In this document: positions 8,139 to 16,669 of the stretch, piece after piece
How the letters are laid out: each line of letters starts with the position of its first letter
Position numbering within the stretch: the first letter of the stretch is position 1
From: CAYWEM01 sp964457225
GTDB taxonomy: Bacteria; Acidobacteriota; Aminicenantia; UBA2199
NCBI GenBank assembly: GCA_964457225.1
Contig: CAYWEM010000007.1
Span: 97,385-161,384 of the forward strand
Length of the DNA stretch: 64,000 nucleotides
Direction: 5' to 3'
Program-made: the position numbers and the translations under genes
The notes under the pieces: generated by a model
The model's input: the letters and a program-made list of their open reading frames with translations, nothing else
What the model was told of the DNA's origin: nothing
Database searches by the model: none

Positions 8139-10139
8139 TCAAATCCGGCGGGTGGCGATCAATTCATGAACTTTAAAGCTGAATTCAACCATGTTGACCG
8201 GCTTGAGCAAGACCGGCAGATCGGGGAAGTCATTGAGATGGTTTTTCCTGCTCTCGGCGGAAATACCGCTGAGCAGCAGCACGGGAATCCCGGGAGAGTG
8301 GGCCTTGATGGCGGCATAGGCCTGCGGGCCGCTCAGGTGCGGCATGACTATATCGAAAATCAGCAGGTCGATGCGTCGTTCGGCCCTGAAAAAAAGCTGC
8401 CTGGCTTCTTCTCCGTCGGCGGCCAGGATGACTGAGTAACCCAGGCCGCTCAGAAGCTTGTACAGTACTTCCCGGACTGTTTCATCGTCTTCGGCCAGCA
8501 GAATGACACCCTTGCCGCTGGTCAGGTCCTTGCCGGGCTTGAGTTCTTCCCGAGTTTCGGCGGTGATTTGCCGGCTGGGCAGGTAAACATCGAAGCGGGA
8601 ACCGCAACCCGGTTTGCTCTTGATCAGTACATAACCCTTGTGCTGCTTGACGATGCCGAAAACCACCGAAAGACCGAGGCCGGTTCCGGTGGACTTGGTG
8701 GTGAAGAAAGGCTCGAAAACCTTGGCCAAGGTCGCCTTGTTCATGCCGCAGCCGTTGTCGCTCACCGTGATCTTGATGTAGGGGCCGGGTTTGAAAAAAG
8801 GAAAAGAAGCCAGGAATTTGTCGTCGGTTCGGCGTGAACTGATTTTTATTTCCAGGCGGCCGCCCTGGGCCATGGCTTCCCTGGCGTTCACCGCCAGGTT
8901 CATGATGACCTGTTCCAGGGCGCCGGGATCCGCCCAGACGTATCCCGCCGAGGCTGAAACGGAAATCCTCAAGTCGATGTCCGGGCCGACCAGTCTTTCC
9001 AGGATGGGCTGGAAATTGCGCAGTAATTTTCCGACATGGACCTGGCCCATGTAGAGCATTTGCTGACGGCTGAAGGCCAGTAATTTCTGGGTCAACACCG
9101 AGGCTTTTTCAGCCGCATCCCGGATTCTGTTCAGCACGCTGGCGGCAGGATCGTTAGCCGCACTGCGCAGCAGGCCCAGTTCGACGTTTCCCAGGATTAC
9201 GGTCAGCAGGTTGTTGAAATCGTGGGCCACGCCGCTGGCCAGTAGTCCGACCGCCTCCATTTTCTGGGCTTGAAAGAGTTGTTTTTCAAGCTTGCGTTTC
9301 TGGGTTATATCCCTCAGCATCCCCATTATGAACAACAGCCTGCCATCGCGGTCACGTACCGCGTTGGCCGTGTTCAGGAGGGTCATCAGGCTGCCGTCGC
9401 GCCTGCGGGCGATGATTTCGTAATCCCTGACGCTTCCCGTCCGTTCAATGGTGCCGGTCAATTCTACGAGTTCCTCCGGGTTCTTGAAAAGCGAGGAAAT
9501 GCGGGTTTTAAGCATTTCATCCCGGTCCCGGAAAGCGAATAGTTCTACTCCGGCCCGGTTGATGTCAAGCAGGCGGTCCTGCAGGGAAGCAAAAAAGATG
9601 GCGTCCTGGGACTCTTCGAAGAGAAGCCGGAATTTTTGCTCTGACTCGCGCAGGGATGTTTCCGCCCGCTGTCGTTCGTGTATTTCTTTTTCCAGCGCCG
9701 CGGTTCTTTCACGAATGCGCTGGTCGAGTTCCTGGTTGAGTTTATGCAGGGCTTCTTCGGCGGTTCTGCGGGCGGTGACGTCGATCAGGCTGCCTTCGTA
9801 AAAAGCTATGCCGCCTTTTGAGTCGGGAACCGCCCGGGCATGATCACTGACCCAGATGACACGGCCGTCGTATCGTCTCAGGCGCATTTCGTAGCTTTGC
9901 AGTACCTGGCTGTCTTGCAGAAGTTTCAACTCCTTTTGCCGCTCCAGCAAGTCCGGGAAAAGCTCGGTCACCCGGATAGCCAGCAGGCTTTCCCGATCCG
10001 GGAAGCCGAGTAATTCCACCAGGGCCGGGTTGGCGTCTATCAGTCTTCCGTCCGGAGTTGTACGGTAGATTCCGATCGGCAGGGCATCTATCAGGTCCTG
10101 CCTGGAGATGTTGTCCTTGGCCGTTTTTGCCGGTTTCAT
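8139..10139 (-). CDS. Hybrid sensor histidine kinase / response regulator (PAS-PAS-HK-REC)
   Basis: A 666-residue soluble sensor kinase. Two PAS domains (about 12-125 and 165-285: PIGIYRTTPDGRLIDANPAL, FRLLFEESQDAIFFAS) are separated by a coiled-coil linker. The dimerisation/phospho-acceptor box is VAHDFNNLLTVILGN (His near 310), of the HDFNN subtype. The ATPase boxes are NLAVNAREAM (N), VSDNGCGM (G1) and TGLGLSVVFG (G2). A C-terminal receiver domain (about 540-655) carries DLLIFDIVMP with the acceptor Asp. No membrane helices are seen, so sensing is probably cytoplasmic. The frame reaches TTG 10187, but ATG 10139 is the better start. No separate output regulator is adjacent. Confidence 0.9.
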   Translation of the reverse strand: MKPAKTAKDNISRQDLIDALPIGIYRTTPDGRLIDANPALVELLGFPDRESLLAIRVTELFPDLLERQKELKLLQDSQVLQSYEMRLRRYDGRVIWVSDHARAVPDSKGGIAFYEGSLIDVTARRTAEEALHKLNQELDQRIRERTAALEKEIHERQRAETSLRESEQKFRLLFEESQDAIFFASLQDRLLDINRAGVELFAFRDRDEMLKTRISSLFKNPEELVELTGTIERTGSVRDYEIIARRRDGSLMTLLNTANAVRDRDGRLLFIMGMLRDITQKRKLEKQLFQAQKMEAVGLLASGVAHDFNNLLTVILGNVELGLLRSAANDPAASVLNRIRDAAEKASVLTQKLLAFSRQQMLYMGQVHVGKLLRNFQPILERLVGPDIDLRISVSASAGYVWADPGALEQVIMNLAVNAREAMAQGGRLEIKISSRRTDDKFLASFPFFKPGPYIKITVSDNGCGMNKATLAKVFEPFFTTKSTGTGLGLSVVFGIVKQHKGYVLIKSKPGCGSRFDVYLPSRQITAETREELKPGKDLTSGKGVILLAEDDETVREVLYKLLSGLGYSVILAADGEEARQLFFRAERRIDLLIFDIVMPHLSGPQAYAAIKAHSPGIPVLLLSGISAESRKNHLNDFPDLPVLLKPVNMVEFSFKVHELIATRRI

Positions 10140-10220
10140 CGACTGAAGTCCAGCAGGATATCCCGGCGGCGGAAAAGACAAGGGCAAGCTGAGTTCAAAT
10201 TGGTCACGATGTTAAGTATC

Positions 10221-10229
10221 ATTATATCA
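10221..10229 (-). promoter_or_regulatory. Extended -10 promoter of the hybrid kinase
   Basis: Minus strand TGATATAAT (10229-10221), an extended -10 element. No convincing -35 box at 17 bases. Start near 10214 leaves a leader of about 75 bases to ATG 10139. Confidence 0.45.
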
Positions 10230-10302
10230 TCAGAAACTCAATTAGTATACGTTTGACGGGACTTCAAGCTTTCCGGGTCCACCAGTTTTTCAGGAAAACC
10301 AC

Positions 10303-10331
10303 TTGACAAGATGCTTCAGTTCGGATATCGT
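10303..10331 (+). promoter_or_regulatory. Promoter of the TetR-RND operon
   Basis: -35 TTGACA (10303-10308), 17-base spacer, -10 TATCGT (10326-10331). Transcription should start near 10338, inside the palindromic operator at 10335-10349. Confidence 0.7.
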
Positions 10332-10334
10332 AAC

Positions 10335-10349
10335 ATGACCGTTGGTCAT
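10335..10349 (+). promoter_or_regulatory. Palindromic operator, probably for the adjacent TetR protein
   Basis: ATGACC-GTT-GGTCAT: perfect 6-base arms around a 3-base centre, just after the -10 box and covering the expected start point. TGACC/GGTCA half-sites are common for TetR-family repressors, so autorepression is the natural reading. Confidence 0.65.
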
Positions 10350-10393
10350 AAAATGGCTGATGGTTGATGCCCGACTTTCATTCAGGAGGAGCC

Positions 10394-11050
10394 ATGGGTG
10401 TGCTGGAACGCAAGGAGCGGGAAAAGCAGGAGCGGCGGAAGATAATCGTCAAGGCCGCGGAAAAGATAATCCAGGTCAAGGGAGTTGAAGGCATGACCAT
10501 GGACGATGTGGCCGTGTTTGCCGAACTGGGCAAGGGCACCATTTACCTTTATTTCAAAAACAAGGTCGACCTGTTTCATGCCGTGGTCTGCCGCGGCCTG
10601 CAAATTCTTTTGAAGGATATCCGCCGCGAGGTCGCCGCCCCGGCTTCGGCCATGGAGCGAATGGTGGCCGCCGGCCGGGCTTATTACCGTTTCTGCCTGG
10701 ATCAACCTCTTTACTTCAATGCCATGATGCACATGGAAAACATGGATTTTGAAATCGAGGCTCGGCATGAAATGTCCGGGGTGGAATGCTGTGAAAGAGT
10801 CAGCGATGAAATATTTTCCCTGCTGGCTGATCTGGCGGCCGTGGGGGTGGCCGACGGTACTCTGCGGACTGAAATGGACCCGAGAAAACTGGCCGTTCTG
10901 CTCTGGGCCCAGATCAGCGGTGTGGTCAAGATGGTTGCCGCCAAGAGCGATCTTTTTGAAAAACTCTGGGGATTCTCGCCTGAAGAGATGATGGAACTGC
11001 AGTTCGGCCTGATCCGTCGGGCCCTGGCTCCCCGGCCCGGGGAGGCCTGA
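10394..11050 (+). CDS. TetR/AcrR family transcriptional regulator
   Basis: A 218-residue one-component repressor. The N-terminal helix-turn-helix domain (about 15-62) reads IIVKAAEKIIQVKGVEGMTMDDVAVFAELGKGTIYLYF in consecutive pieces, the classical TetR_N pattern ending YLYFKNKVDLF. The C-terminal ligand domain (about 70-215) is helical and unassigned; the ligand may be a lipid or fatty acid given the exporter it precedes. ATG 10394 is chosen over 10364 because AGGAGGAG lies directly upstream. It starts the operon with the RND exporter (2-base gap), and the operator at 10335-10349 suggests it represses itself and the exporter genes. Confidence 0.92.
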   Translation: MGVLERKEREKQERRKIIVKAAEKIIQVKGVEGMTMDDVAVFAELGKGTIYLYFKNKVDLFHAVVCRGLQILLKDIRREVAAPASAMERMVAAGRAYYRFCLDQPLYFNAMMHMENMDFEIEARHEMSGVECCERVSDEIFSLLADLAAVGVADGTLRTEMDPRKLAVLLWAQISGVVKMVAAKSDLFEKLWGFSPEEMMELQFGLIRRALAPRPGEA

Positions 11051-11052
11051 AA

Positions 11053-13905
11053 ATGGCCGGGTTCGAACGCCTGGTGGCCCGCTTTGTGGGCCTGGTGCTG
11101 AATCGCCGCCGGACGGTCCTGGCGTTTACAGTGATGCTGACCCTGTTCTTTTCACTGGGCTTGGGTCGGCTTTACTTCATGAACCAGTTCACTTCCTGGC
11201 TGGATCACGATGATCCGGTGTCTTCGTTGTTTATCGAACTTTCCCGTGAATTCGCCATAAACGAACTGGTGGTGGTGGTGGTCGAATCCCCGGTCCGGGA
11301 GATCGACCAGGGGATCCTGTCCGGGATCGCGGATTTTTCCCGGGAGATACAAAACCTGGAGGAAGTTTCCCGGGTCACTTCACTGAGTACCATGGTTGAT
11401 ATCAGTGCTGATCTCAGCGGCGACCTGCTGGTTCGCGATCTGCTGGAGGTTGCCGCCGACCTGTCCCCGGAGGAATTCCTGAATTACCTGACGGCCAATG
11501 AATTGTACCGAAACCAGGTGATTTCAGCCAATCGAAAACTGGCCATGGTTTCTGTTTTCATCAAGGGCGAGAGCAACAGTGAGGAAGTGCTGCAGCAAAT
11601 GATAATGCCGCTGGCCCGCCGGCATTTCCCCGAGGATGTGAAGCTTCATTTTTCCGGAATGCCGGCCAACGCCCATTATTTAAATCTCTATTCCCTGCAG
11701 GATATAAAGATTCTTTCACCCTTGATCGTACTGCTTATCGCCCTGATCCTGGTTGTGAGTTTTCGTTCCTGGCCGGGCTTGCTCTACCCGTTGCTGACAG
11801 TTTCCCTGGCCGCTGTCTGGACCTTCGGCCTGATAGGTTTCAGCGGCCTCCCGCTGACCTTCGTCACGGCCATAATACCGGTTCTGCTGGTGGCCCTGGG
11901 CTCGGCTTACGGCATTCACCTGGTCAACCGCTACCGCCGGCTGGATCCCCTGGCGGCCGATTACCAGGCGGAATTGCGGGCCGCGACCGGGGAAATATTC
12001 GTCCCGGTTCTGCTGGCCGGCACCACTACTCTGATCGGCTTTCTTTCTTTCAGTACCGCCGGTTTGACCCTGATAGCCAATTTCGGTGTTTTCGCGGCCT
12101 GCGGTATTGCTTTCGCCATGTTCATTTCCCTGACCCTCCTGCCGGTTCTGGCTTCGTGGTTTCCGGCGCGAAGCGGCAAAAAAACCGGACCTGGGGAAAT
12201 CGGTCCGGCCGGGGCCCGCATAGTGGCACTGGTGCTGAAGCACCGGCGGCCGGTGTTCTTTTCCTGCCTGCTGCTGATTCTGTTTTGCCTGCTTTTTGTC
12301 AGCCGTATCCGCCGCGAGGTAAACTTCCTGGAGTACTTTCCACGTGATTCACAGGCCTATATCGGCAACAAGGTGGTTGAACAGGATTTTCAGGGTGCCA
12401 TGCCGGTAATCTGCGATATCAGGGCTGCAGATGTCAGAAGCCCGGAAATGCTGCGCCTGGTCCGAAGTACAGAAAACTACCTGTTGGCTTATCCCGGCCT
12501 GAGCCGGCCTTTTTCGCTGGCCTCCCTGCTGGGAGAACTTAACTTCCAGCTCAACGGCCGTTTTGCCCTGCCTGATACTGAAGCCGGAGTCGGGAATCTC
12601 TGGTTTTTCATCGAGGGCCGTGGGGAGTTGGAACAGATTTTGAACCCTGATGACAGCCGCACCCTGGTGTTTTCACGTTTTTCCGATCCCCGCACTCCTG
12701 AGCAGAAGCGTTTGCGTGACTATCTCGAATCCTGGTCAGGCAGGGTTTCAGCAGGTTTTTTCAGTTTCAGTCCGGCCCAAACCGGGGAGTTCGAAGCCGA
12801 ATTACGCCGCCTTGAGCGGGACAACCTGGCCCTGGAGGCGGCCTGGCTGCTCAAGGCCTACAGCGGCCGCGATGTTTTTCCGGAAGAACTGCTTCCCGAG
12901 CTTGAAGCCTTTTACAATGAGCCGCTGAAAAACTCGGAAGAACTGGAGTATGGCCCGCAACTGCTGGCCGATTATTTCGATTCTTCCGAACTCGATTTCG
13001 ATATCAGCTTTTCGGACAAGGAAAGAATCCTGAATGCCCTGAACAACCTGTTGTCATCGGGTGAATTCAGCCGGGAAGAAGTTTTCGAAGCAATGTCCGG
13101 CCTGCTTGCCGTTGGAATTGATGAGGCTGATCTGGCTTTTCTGGCTGATACACTGGTTTTCAAGGTGGAAGAAGCGGGCATCAACCGCCGGGTCGAGCGG
13201 GCTGCCTTGAAGTTGTTTGAAAGGTACGGATTACAGGATGAAAACCTGCAGAAAAGAATTTCCAGCATTCTCCATGACCTGCTGGATGACCTGGCGGTCC
13301 TGCCGGATCCCGGCCCCCTGCTGGCCGGTCTGGGCCGGAAAATGGAGTTTTCACTGGTCCAGTCGGGAATGCCGGCCCTGATGAGCAGGCTGGACGATTC
13401 CCTGTTCAAGGCCCAGGTGCAGTCACTGGCCCTGGCTTACGGACTTACCCTGGTTTTAATGATCCTGATCTATCGGGATTTCCTGCTCGGACTGCTGGCC
13501 ACCGCGCCGATAGTCTTTACCGTGTCCGTGGTTTACGGTTTCCTGGGAATTTTCAATATGAATCTCGATTACGCCACCATGCTGACCGGGGCGGTGGCCA
13601 TCGGTGTCGGTATAGATTACGCCATACACTTCCTGCATTCCAGCATCATTCAGCTCAAGCGGGAGGTCGAATTGGAAGATGCGCTGGCCGCGGCCATGGC
13701 TGACAAAGCCCCGGCCATTCTGACCAACGCTTTTTCGGTTTTGACCGGATTTGCCGTGCTGCTTTTTTCGTCCATGCTCATTCTGAGAAATTTCGGCGCC
13801 ACCATGATCGCGGCCATGATGCTGGCTGCCTTCGCCACCCTGGTTTTTCTGCCTGCCGCCCTGCTGGTGCTGAGGCGTTTTTTAACTTACAGGAGGAACA
13901 AATGA
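11053..13905 (+). CDS. RND superfamily (MMPL-type) exporter
   Basis: A 950-residue inner-membrane permease with the duplicated RND layout: TM1 at about 17-36, a periplasmic loop, five or six helices at about 220-370 (LSPLIVLLIALILVVSF, FVTAIIPVLLVALGSAYGIH), TM7 at about 398-418, a second large loop to about 780, and five or six helices at about 785-945 (AVAIGVGIDYAIHFLHS). The GSAYGIHLVNRYR and GVGIDYAIH motifs are those of MMPL/sterol-sensing-like exporters (COG1033) that move lipids or hydrophobic compounds. The second loop is unusually long and helical (about 560-780). It is translationally coupled to the next gene (ATGA overlap at 13902). Confidence 0.9.
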   Translation: MAGFERLVARFVGLVLNRRRTVLAFTVMLTLFFSLGLGRLYFMNQFTSWLDHDDPVSSLFIELSREFAINELVVVVVESPVREIDQGILSGIADFSREIQNLEEVSRVTSLSTMVDISADLSGDLLVRDLLEVAADLSPEEFLNYLTANELYRNQVISANRKLAMVSVFIKGESNSEEVLQQMIMPLARRHFPEDVKLHFSGMPANAHYLNLYSLQDIKILSPLIVLLIALILVVSFRSWPGLLYPLLTVSLAAVWTFGLIGFSGLPLTFVTAIIPVLLVALGSAYGIHLVNRYRRLDPLAADYQAELRAATGEIFVPVLLAGTTTLIGFLSFSTAGLTLIANFGVFAACGIAFAMFISLTLLPVLASWFPARSGKKTGPGEIGPAGARIVALVLKHRRPVFFSCLLLILFCLLFVSRIRREVNFLEYFPRDSQAYIGNKVVEQDFQGAMPVICDIRAADVRSPEMLRLVRSTENYLLAYPGLSRPFSLASLLGELNFQLNGRFALPDTEAGVGNLWFFIEGRGELEQILNPDDSRTLVFSRFSDPRTPEQKRLRDYLESWSGRVSAGFFSFSPAQTGEFEAELRRLERDNLALEAAWLLKAYSGRDVFPEELLPELEAFYNEPLKNSEELEYGPQLLADYFDSSELDFDISFSDKERILNALNNLLSSGEFSREEVFEAMSGLLAVGIDEADLAFLADTLVFKVEEAGINRRVERAALKLFERYGLQDENLQKRISSILHDLLDDLAVLPDPGPLLAGLGRKMEFSLVQSGMPALMSRLDDSLFKAQVQSLALAYGLTLVLMILIYRDFLLGLLATAPIVFTVSVVYGFLGIFNMNLDYATMLTGAVAIGVGIDYAIHFLHSSIIQLKREVELEDALAAAMADKAPAILTNAFSVLTGFAVLLFSSMLILRNFGATMIAAMMLAAFATLVFLPAALLVLRRFLTYRRNK

Positions 13906-14651
13906 AAAAATCCATTTTTTACCTGTCGGCTCTATTTCTTCTGACTTCGTTTTACCTGTCCGCTGATCAGGGCAACGAGATATTGCGGCAGGTTGAAGAG
14001 AGACTTACCGGGGCGGCCGCCCCCCGGGACATGAGCGCCCGCATGGACATGACCATCACCCGGGGCAATGACAGGCGTGAGAGGCAATTGCTGGCCTGGA
14101 CCAGGAACAATCCCGGCGGTGACAACTGGCGGGTCATGAAACTGCAGGCTCCGGCCGATGTCCGGGGCATCGGCCTGCTGGTGCTGGCTGAAGACCAGAT
14201 GTACGTTTACCTGCCCGAATTCCGCCGGGTCAGGCGCATAGCTTCAGCCAACCGCAAGGATGCTTTTGTCGGTTCCGATTTTTCCTACGAGGATCTTTCC
14301 GCATCCGGTTTCCTGGAATTCTACGAAGCCCGCCTGCAGAGCAGTGATGAATTTCAGCACGAACTTGAACTGCAGGCCCGTCCGAACAGCGGCAAGCCGT
14401 ATTCAAAGATACTCATGACCGTGTCGGTTGAAACCATGCTGCCGGTCCGCCTGCGCATGTACGACCAGGGCGGCCGACTTTGGAAAGAATGCACCCAGGT
14501 TTCCCGGCATATCGGTAAATATCACGTCGTTAAAGAGTTCACCATGCTCGATCTGCAGAAAAACAGCAAGACCATGCTGGTGCTCAGTGATATTGAGCTG
14601 GACCAGGGACTTGACGATGAAATCTTCAGTGAACGATTCATCAAGAGGTGA
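13902..14651 (+). CDS. LolA-like outer membrane lipoprotein-sorting family protein
   Basis: A 249-residue periplasmic protein: Sec signal peptide at about 1-21 (KKSIFYLSALFLLTSFYLSA), then an 11-stranded LolA/LppX-type half-barrel, suggested by DMSARMDMTITRGNDRRERQ, NWRVMKLQAPADVRGIGLLV and MYVYLPEFRRVRRI. Proteins of this group (COG2834-like) regularly accompany MMPL exporters and are thought to carry hydrophobic cargo across the periplasm. It overlaps the exporter gene by 4 bases, and its stop is 3 bases before the barrel gene, so the three form a probable trans-envelope unit. Confidence 0.87.
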   Translation: MKKSIFYLSALFLLTSFYLSADQGNEILRQVEERLTGAAAPRDMSARMDMTITRGNDRRERQLLAWTRNNPGGDNWRVMKLQAPADVRGIGLLVLAEDQMYVYLPEFRRVRRIASANRKDAFVGSDFSYEDLSASGFLEFYEARLQSSDEFQHELELQARPNSGKPYSKILMTVSVETMLPVRLRMYDQGGRLWKECTQVSRHIGKYHVVKEFTMLDLQKNSKTMLVLSDIELDQGLDDEIFSERFIKR

Positions 14652-14654
14652 AAC

Positions 14655-16058
14655 ATGATCAGGCTGAAGGCTGCTCTGTGGCCGCTTTTGATTCTGACAA
14701 TGCTCTCGCCTCTGCAGGCGGTGGATTTCAGCGGCAAGCTGAACCTCTTTTCCTCACTTTACCTGCTCGGTGAAAACGAAGGCGGTTTCCTGCGGCACCG
14801 GGCCGGCGAATTCGCCACCCGGCGGCTTGAGGCCATGCTGGGCATAGGCTCCAGGATTTCACCGAAGTTGAGCTGGCACTTGCGGCTCGATGTTTTTGCC
14901 GGGACCGCTACCCGGATTGACGGCGGGTTGTTCTCAGAAAGCACGCCCCTGGCCGCCCCGCGGGGTGCTGAAAGCCTTGATTTTGCTTTGTACGAGGCTT
15001 TTTTCAAAGCTGAGGACTTCCTGGTCAGCCGGCTGGATCTGACCGTCGGTAAACAGCGGATTTTCTGGGGGACGGCTGACAAAATAGGAGTACTGGACAA
15101 TCTGAATCCACTTGACCTGGCCCAGTTTTTCACTTTTTCTCCGGAGCATTTCTTCGCCCGCCGACCCCAGACCGCCCTGAATTTTGAATACTATTTCAGC
15201 GGCCGTTCCAAACTGCAGCTGGTGTTGCTGGCGCAGAAACAGTTGTCACCGTTGCCGGCCGGTTTCAACGCCATGGTGCTCGACCTGAGCCCGGGATTCC
15301 GTAATCTCAGGGTTTTTAAAAACTGGGCCGGGGAAAGCCTGTCCACGCTGAACTGGGGCCTGCGTTTAACCGGGGTCCTGTTCAACCTGGACTGGGGGCT
15401 CAGCTGGTATCGAGGCAATCACCAGCTGGCCTACCCGGTCAAGCTCAAGCCGCTGACCGGGGAAATGGTCTTCCTGTATTCCGGTCAGCAAGTACTTGGG
15501 CTGGACCTGGCCGGGGATGTTTCCGGGATCGGTTTCTGGGCCGAGGCCGGGCTGTTCCTGCCGCAAGCCGTTGAGGCCGCTATCAGTTACGCCATTCTGC
15601 TGGAAGGCCGGCCGGTGGAAGTGGACCTGCGCGGCGACCTGTTTCGCCCGGCTTACCTGAAATGGGTGCTTGGCGCGGATTACCATTTTCCGGCCGGTTT
15701 TTATTTTAATCTGCAGTACTTGCGCGGATTTTTTGACGAAGCCGGTTTCAGTGATTTTGCCAGGGAAAACCTGGGCCGCGACCGGGGTGTTTTCTTCGGT
15801 GACCTATCCGATTACCTGCTGGTCAGCCTGGAAAAAAAGTTCTTTTCCGAAAAGCTGAAAGCCAGGCTGGCCGCCATCGGCGAGTTTCAGCCATCGGGCA
15901 CCTGCGTACTGCTGCCCGAAGTCGAATTCCGCCCCAGGGACAACTTCAGCCTGCAGGCGGGACTTTTTGCCCCGCTGGGCAGTAAAAGCGAGGCCAGCCG
16001 TTTCCGGGCCATGAAAAACAACAGCATGGCCTACCTGATGTTCAAACTCGATTTTTAA
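14655..16058 (+). CDS. Outer-membrane beta-barrel protein of the RND operon
   Basis: A 467-residue predicted outer-membrane protein: signal peptide at about 1-22 (cut near LSPLQA-VDF), then alternating hydrophobic strands throughout with aromatic girdles (e.g. WHLRLDVFAGTATRIDGG, FYFNLQYLRGFFDEAG) and a C-terminal strand ending MAYLMFKLDF, with the terminal Phe that BAM recognises. It resembles the DUF1302/porin-like barrels seen next to MMPL exporters and LolA-like proteins, but I cannot name a precise family. Probable role: the outer-membrane end of the export path. Start ATG 14655 lies 3 bases after the preceding stop. Confidence 0.75.
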   Translation: MIRLKAALWPLLILTMLSPLQAVDFSGKLNLFSSLYLLGENEGGFLRHRAGEFATRRLEAMLGIGSRISPKLSWHLRLDVFAGTATRIDGGLFSESTPLAAPRGAESLDFALYEAFFKAEDFLVSRLDLTVGKQRIFWGTADKIGVLDNLNPLDLAQFFTFSPEHFFARRPQTALNFEYYFSGRSKLQLVLLAQKQLSPLPAGFNAMVLDLSPGFRNLRVFKNWAGESLSTLNWGLRLTGVLFNLDWGLSWYRGNHQLAYPVKLKPLTGEMVFLYSGQQVLGLDLAGDVSGIGFWAEAGLFLPQAVEAAISYAILLEGRPVEVDLRGDLFRPAYLKWVLGADYHFPAGFYFNLQYLRGFFDEAGFSDFARENLGRDRGVFFGDLSDYLLVSLEKKFFSEKLKARLAAIGEFQPSGTCVLLPEVEFRPRDNFSLQAGLFAPLGSKSEASRFRAMKNNSMAYLMFKLDF

Positions 16059-16113
16059 ACCCGGTGGAGTTTTTCTCACCGGAATCGCAAATCGGGGTTA
16101 TGGGGAGGTTGAC

Positions 16114-16581
16114 ATGATTCGGTCGGTTTGCCTGGCGGCATTGATCCTGCTGCTGTTGCCAGCGGATTCGAACACCGCTGATCATGATTCTCCGGTGGGT
16201 TTGTGGCGCACGGTGGATGACCGGACCGGGGAAGTCCGCTCCATTATTCGGATCTGGCTGGAGCAAGGCAAGCTTTTCGGTCGGGTGGAAAAGAGCTTCC
16301 CGCGGCCCGGAGAACCGAAAAATCCGCTCTGTGAAAAATGCCCGCCGCCCTTTCGCGGCCGCCCGGTTATAGGCTTGACCTTCATGTGGGATTTCGAGCT
16401 TTCCGGAAAAAAGTGGATCAACGGCCGGGTGCTTGATCCGGAGGAAGGAAAGATTTACAACTGCGAATTAACCCTGGCTCCGGACGGTCAAAGTCTGAAA
16501 GTGTACGGGTATATCCGCCTGCTGGTCAGGATAGGCCGCAGCCAGACCTGGCTAAGGGCCGATCCAGATTCCCTGGAATAG
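16114..16581 (+). CDS. DUF2147 domain periplasmic protein
   Basis: A 155-residue exported protein: signal peptide at about 1-22, then the DUF2147 pattern SPVGLWRTVDDRTGEVRSII, GKLFGRVEK, a CEKC pair (KNPLCEKCPPP) and GLTFMWDFELSGKKWINGRV, followed by DPEEGKIYNCELTL and a C-terminal GYIRLLVRIGRSQTW. This is a small beta-rich (lipocalin-like) fold of unknown function. A GGGGAGG site 5 bases before ATG 16114 supports the start. It follows the barrel gene by 55 bases and could be the last gene of the TetR-controlled operon. Confidence 0.87.
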   Translation: MIRSVCLAALILLLLPADSNTADHDSPVGLWRTVDDRTGEVRSIIRIWLEQGKLFGRVEKSFPRPGEPKNPLCEKCPPPFRGRPVIGLTFMWDFELSGKKWINGRVLDPEEGKIYNCELTLAPDGQSLKVYGYIRLLVRIGRSQTWLRADPDSLE

Positions 16582-16615
16582 GTTTTTCCTTTTTTTAGGC
16601 TGGTATCAGCTTTGT

Positions 16616-16644
16616 TTGCAAATAATTTCATTTTAAATTACAAT
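16616..16644 (+). promoter_or_regulatory. Promoter of the chemoreceptor gene
   Basis: -35 TTGCAA (16616-16621), 17-base spacer, -10 TACAAT (16639-16644). Start near 16651 gives a short leader carrying an AAGGAA site before ATG 16670. Confidence 0.65.
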
Positions 16645-16669
16645 TCGCAACTCAAATCAAGGAAGTCAA

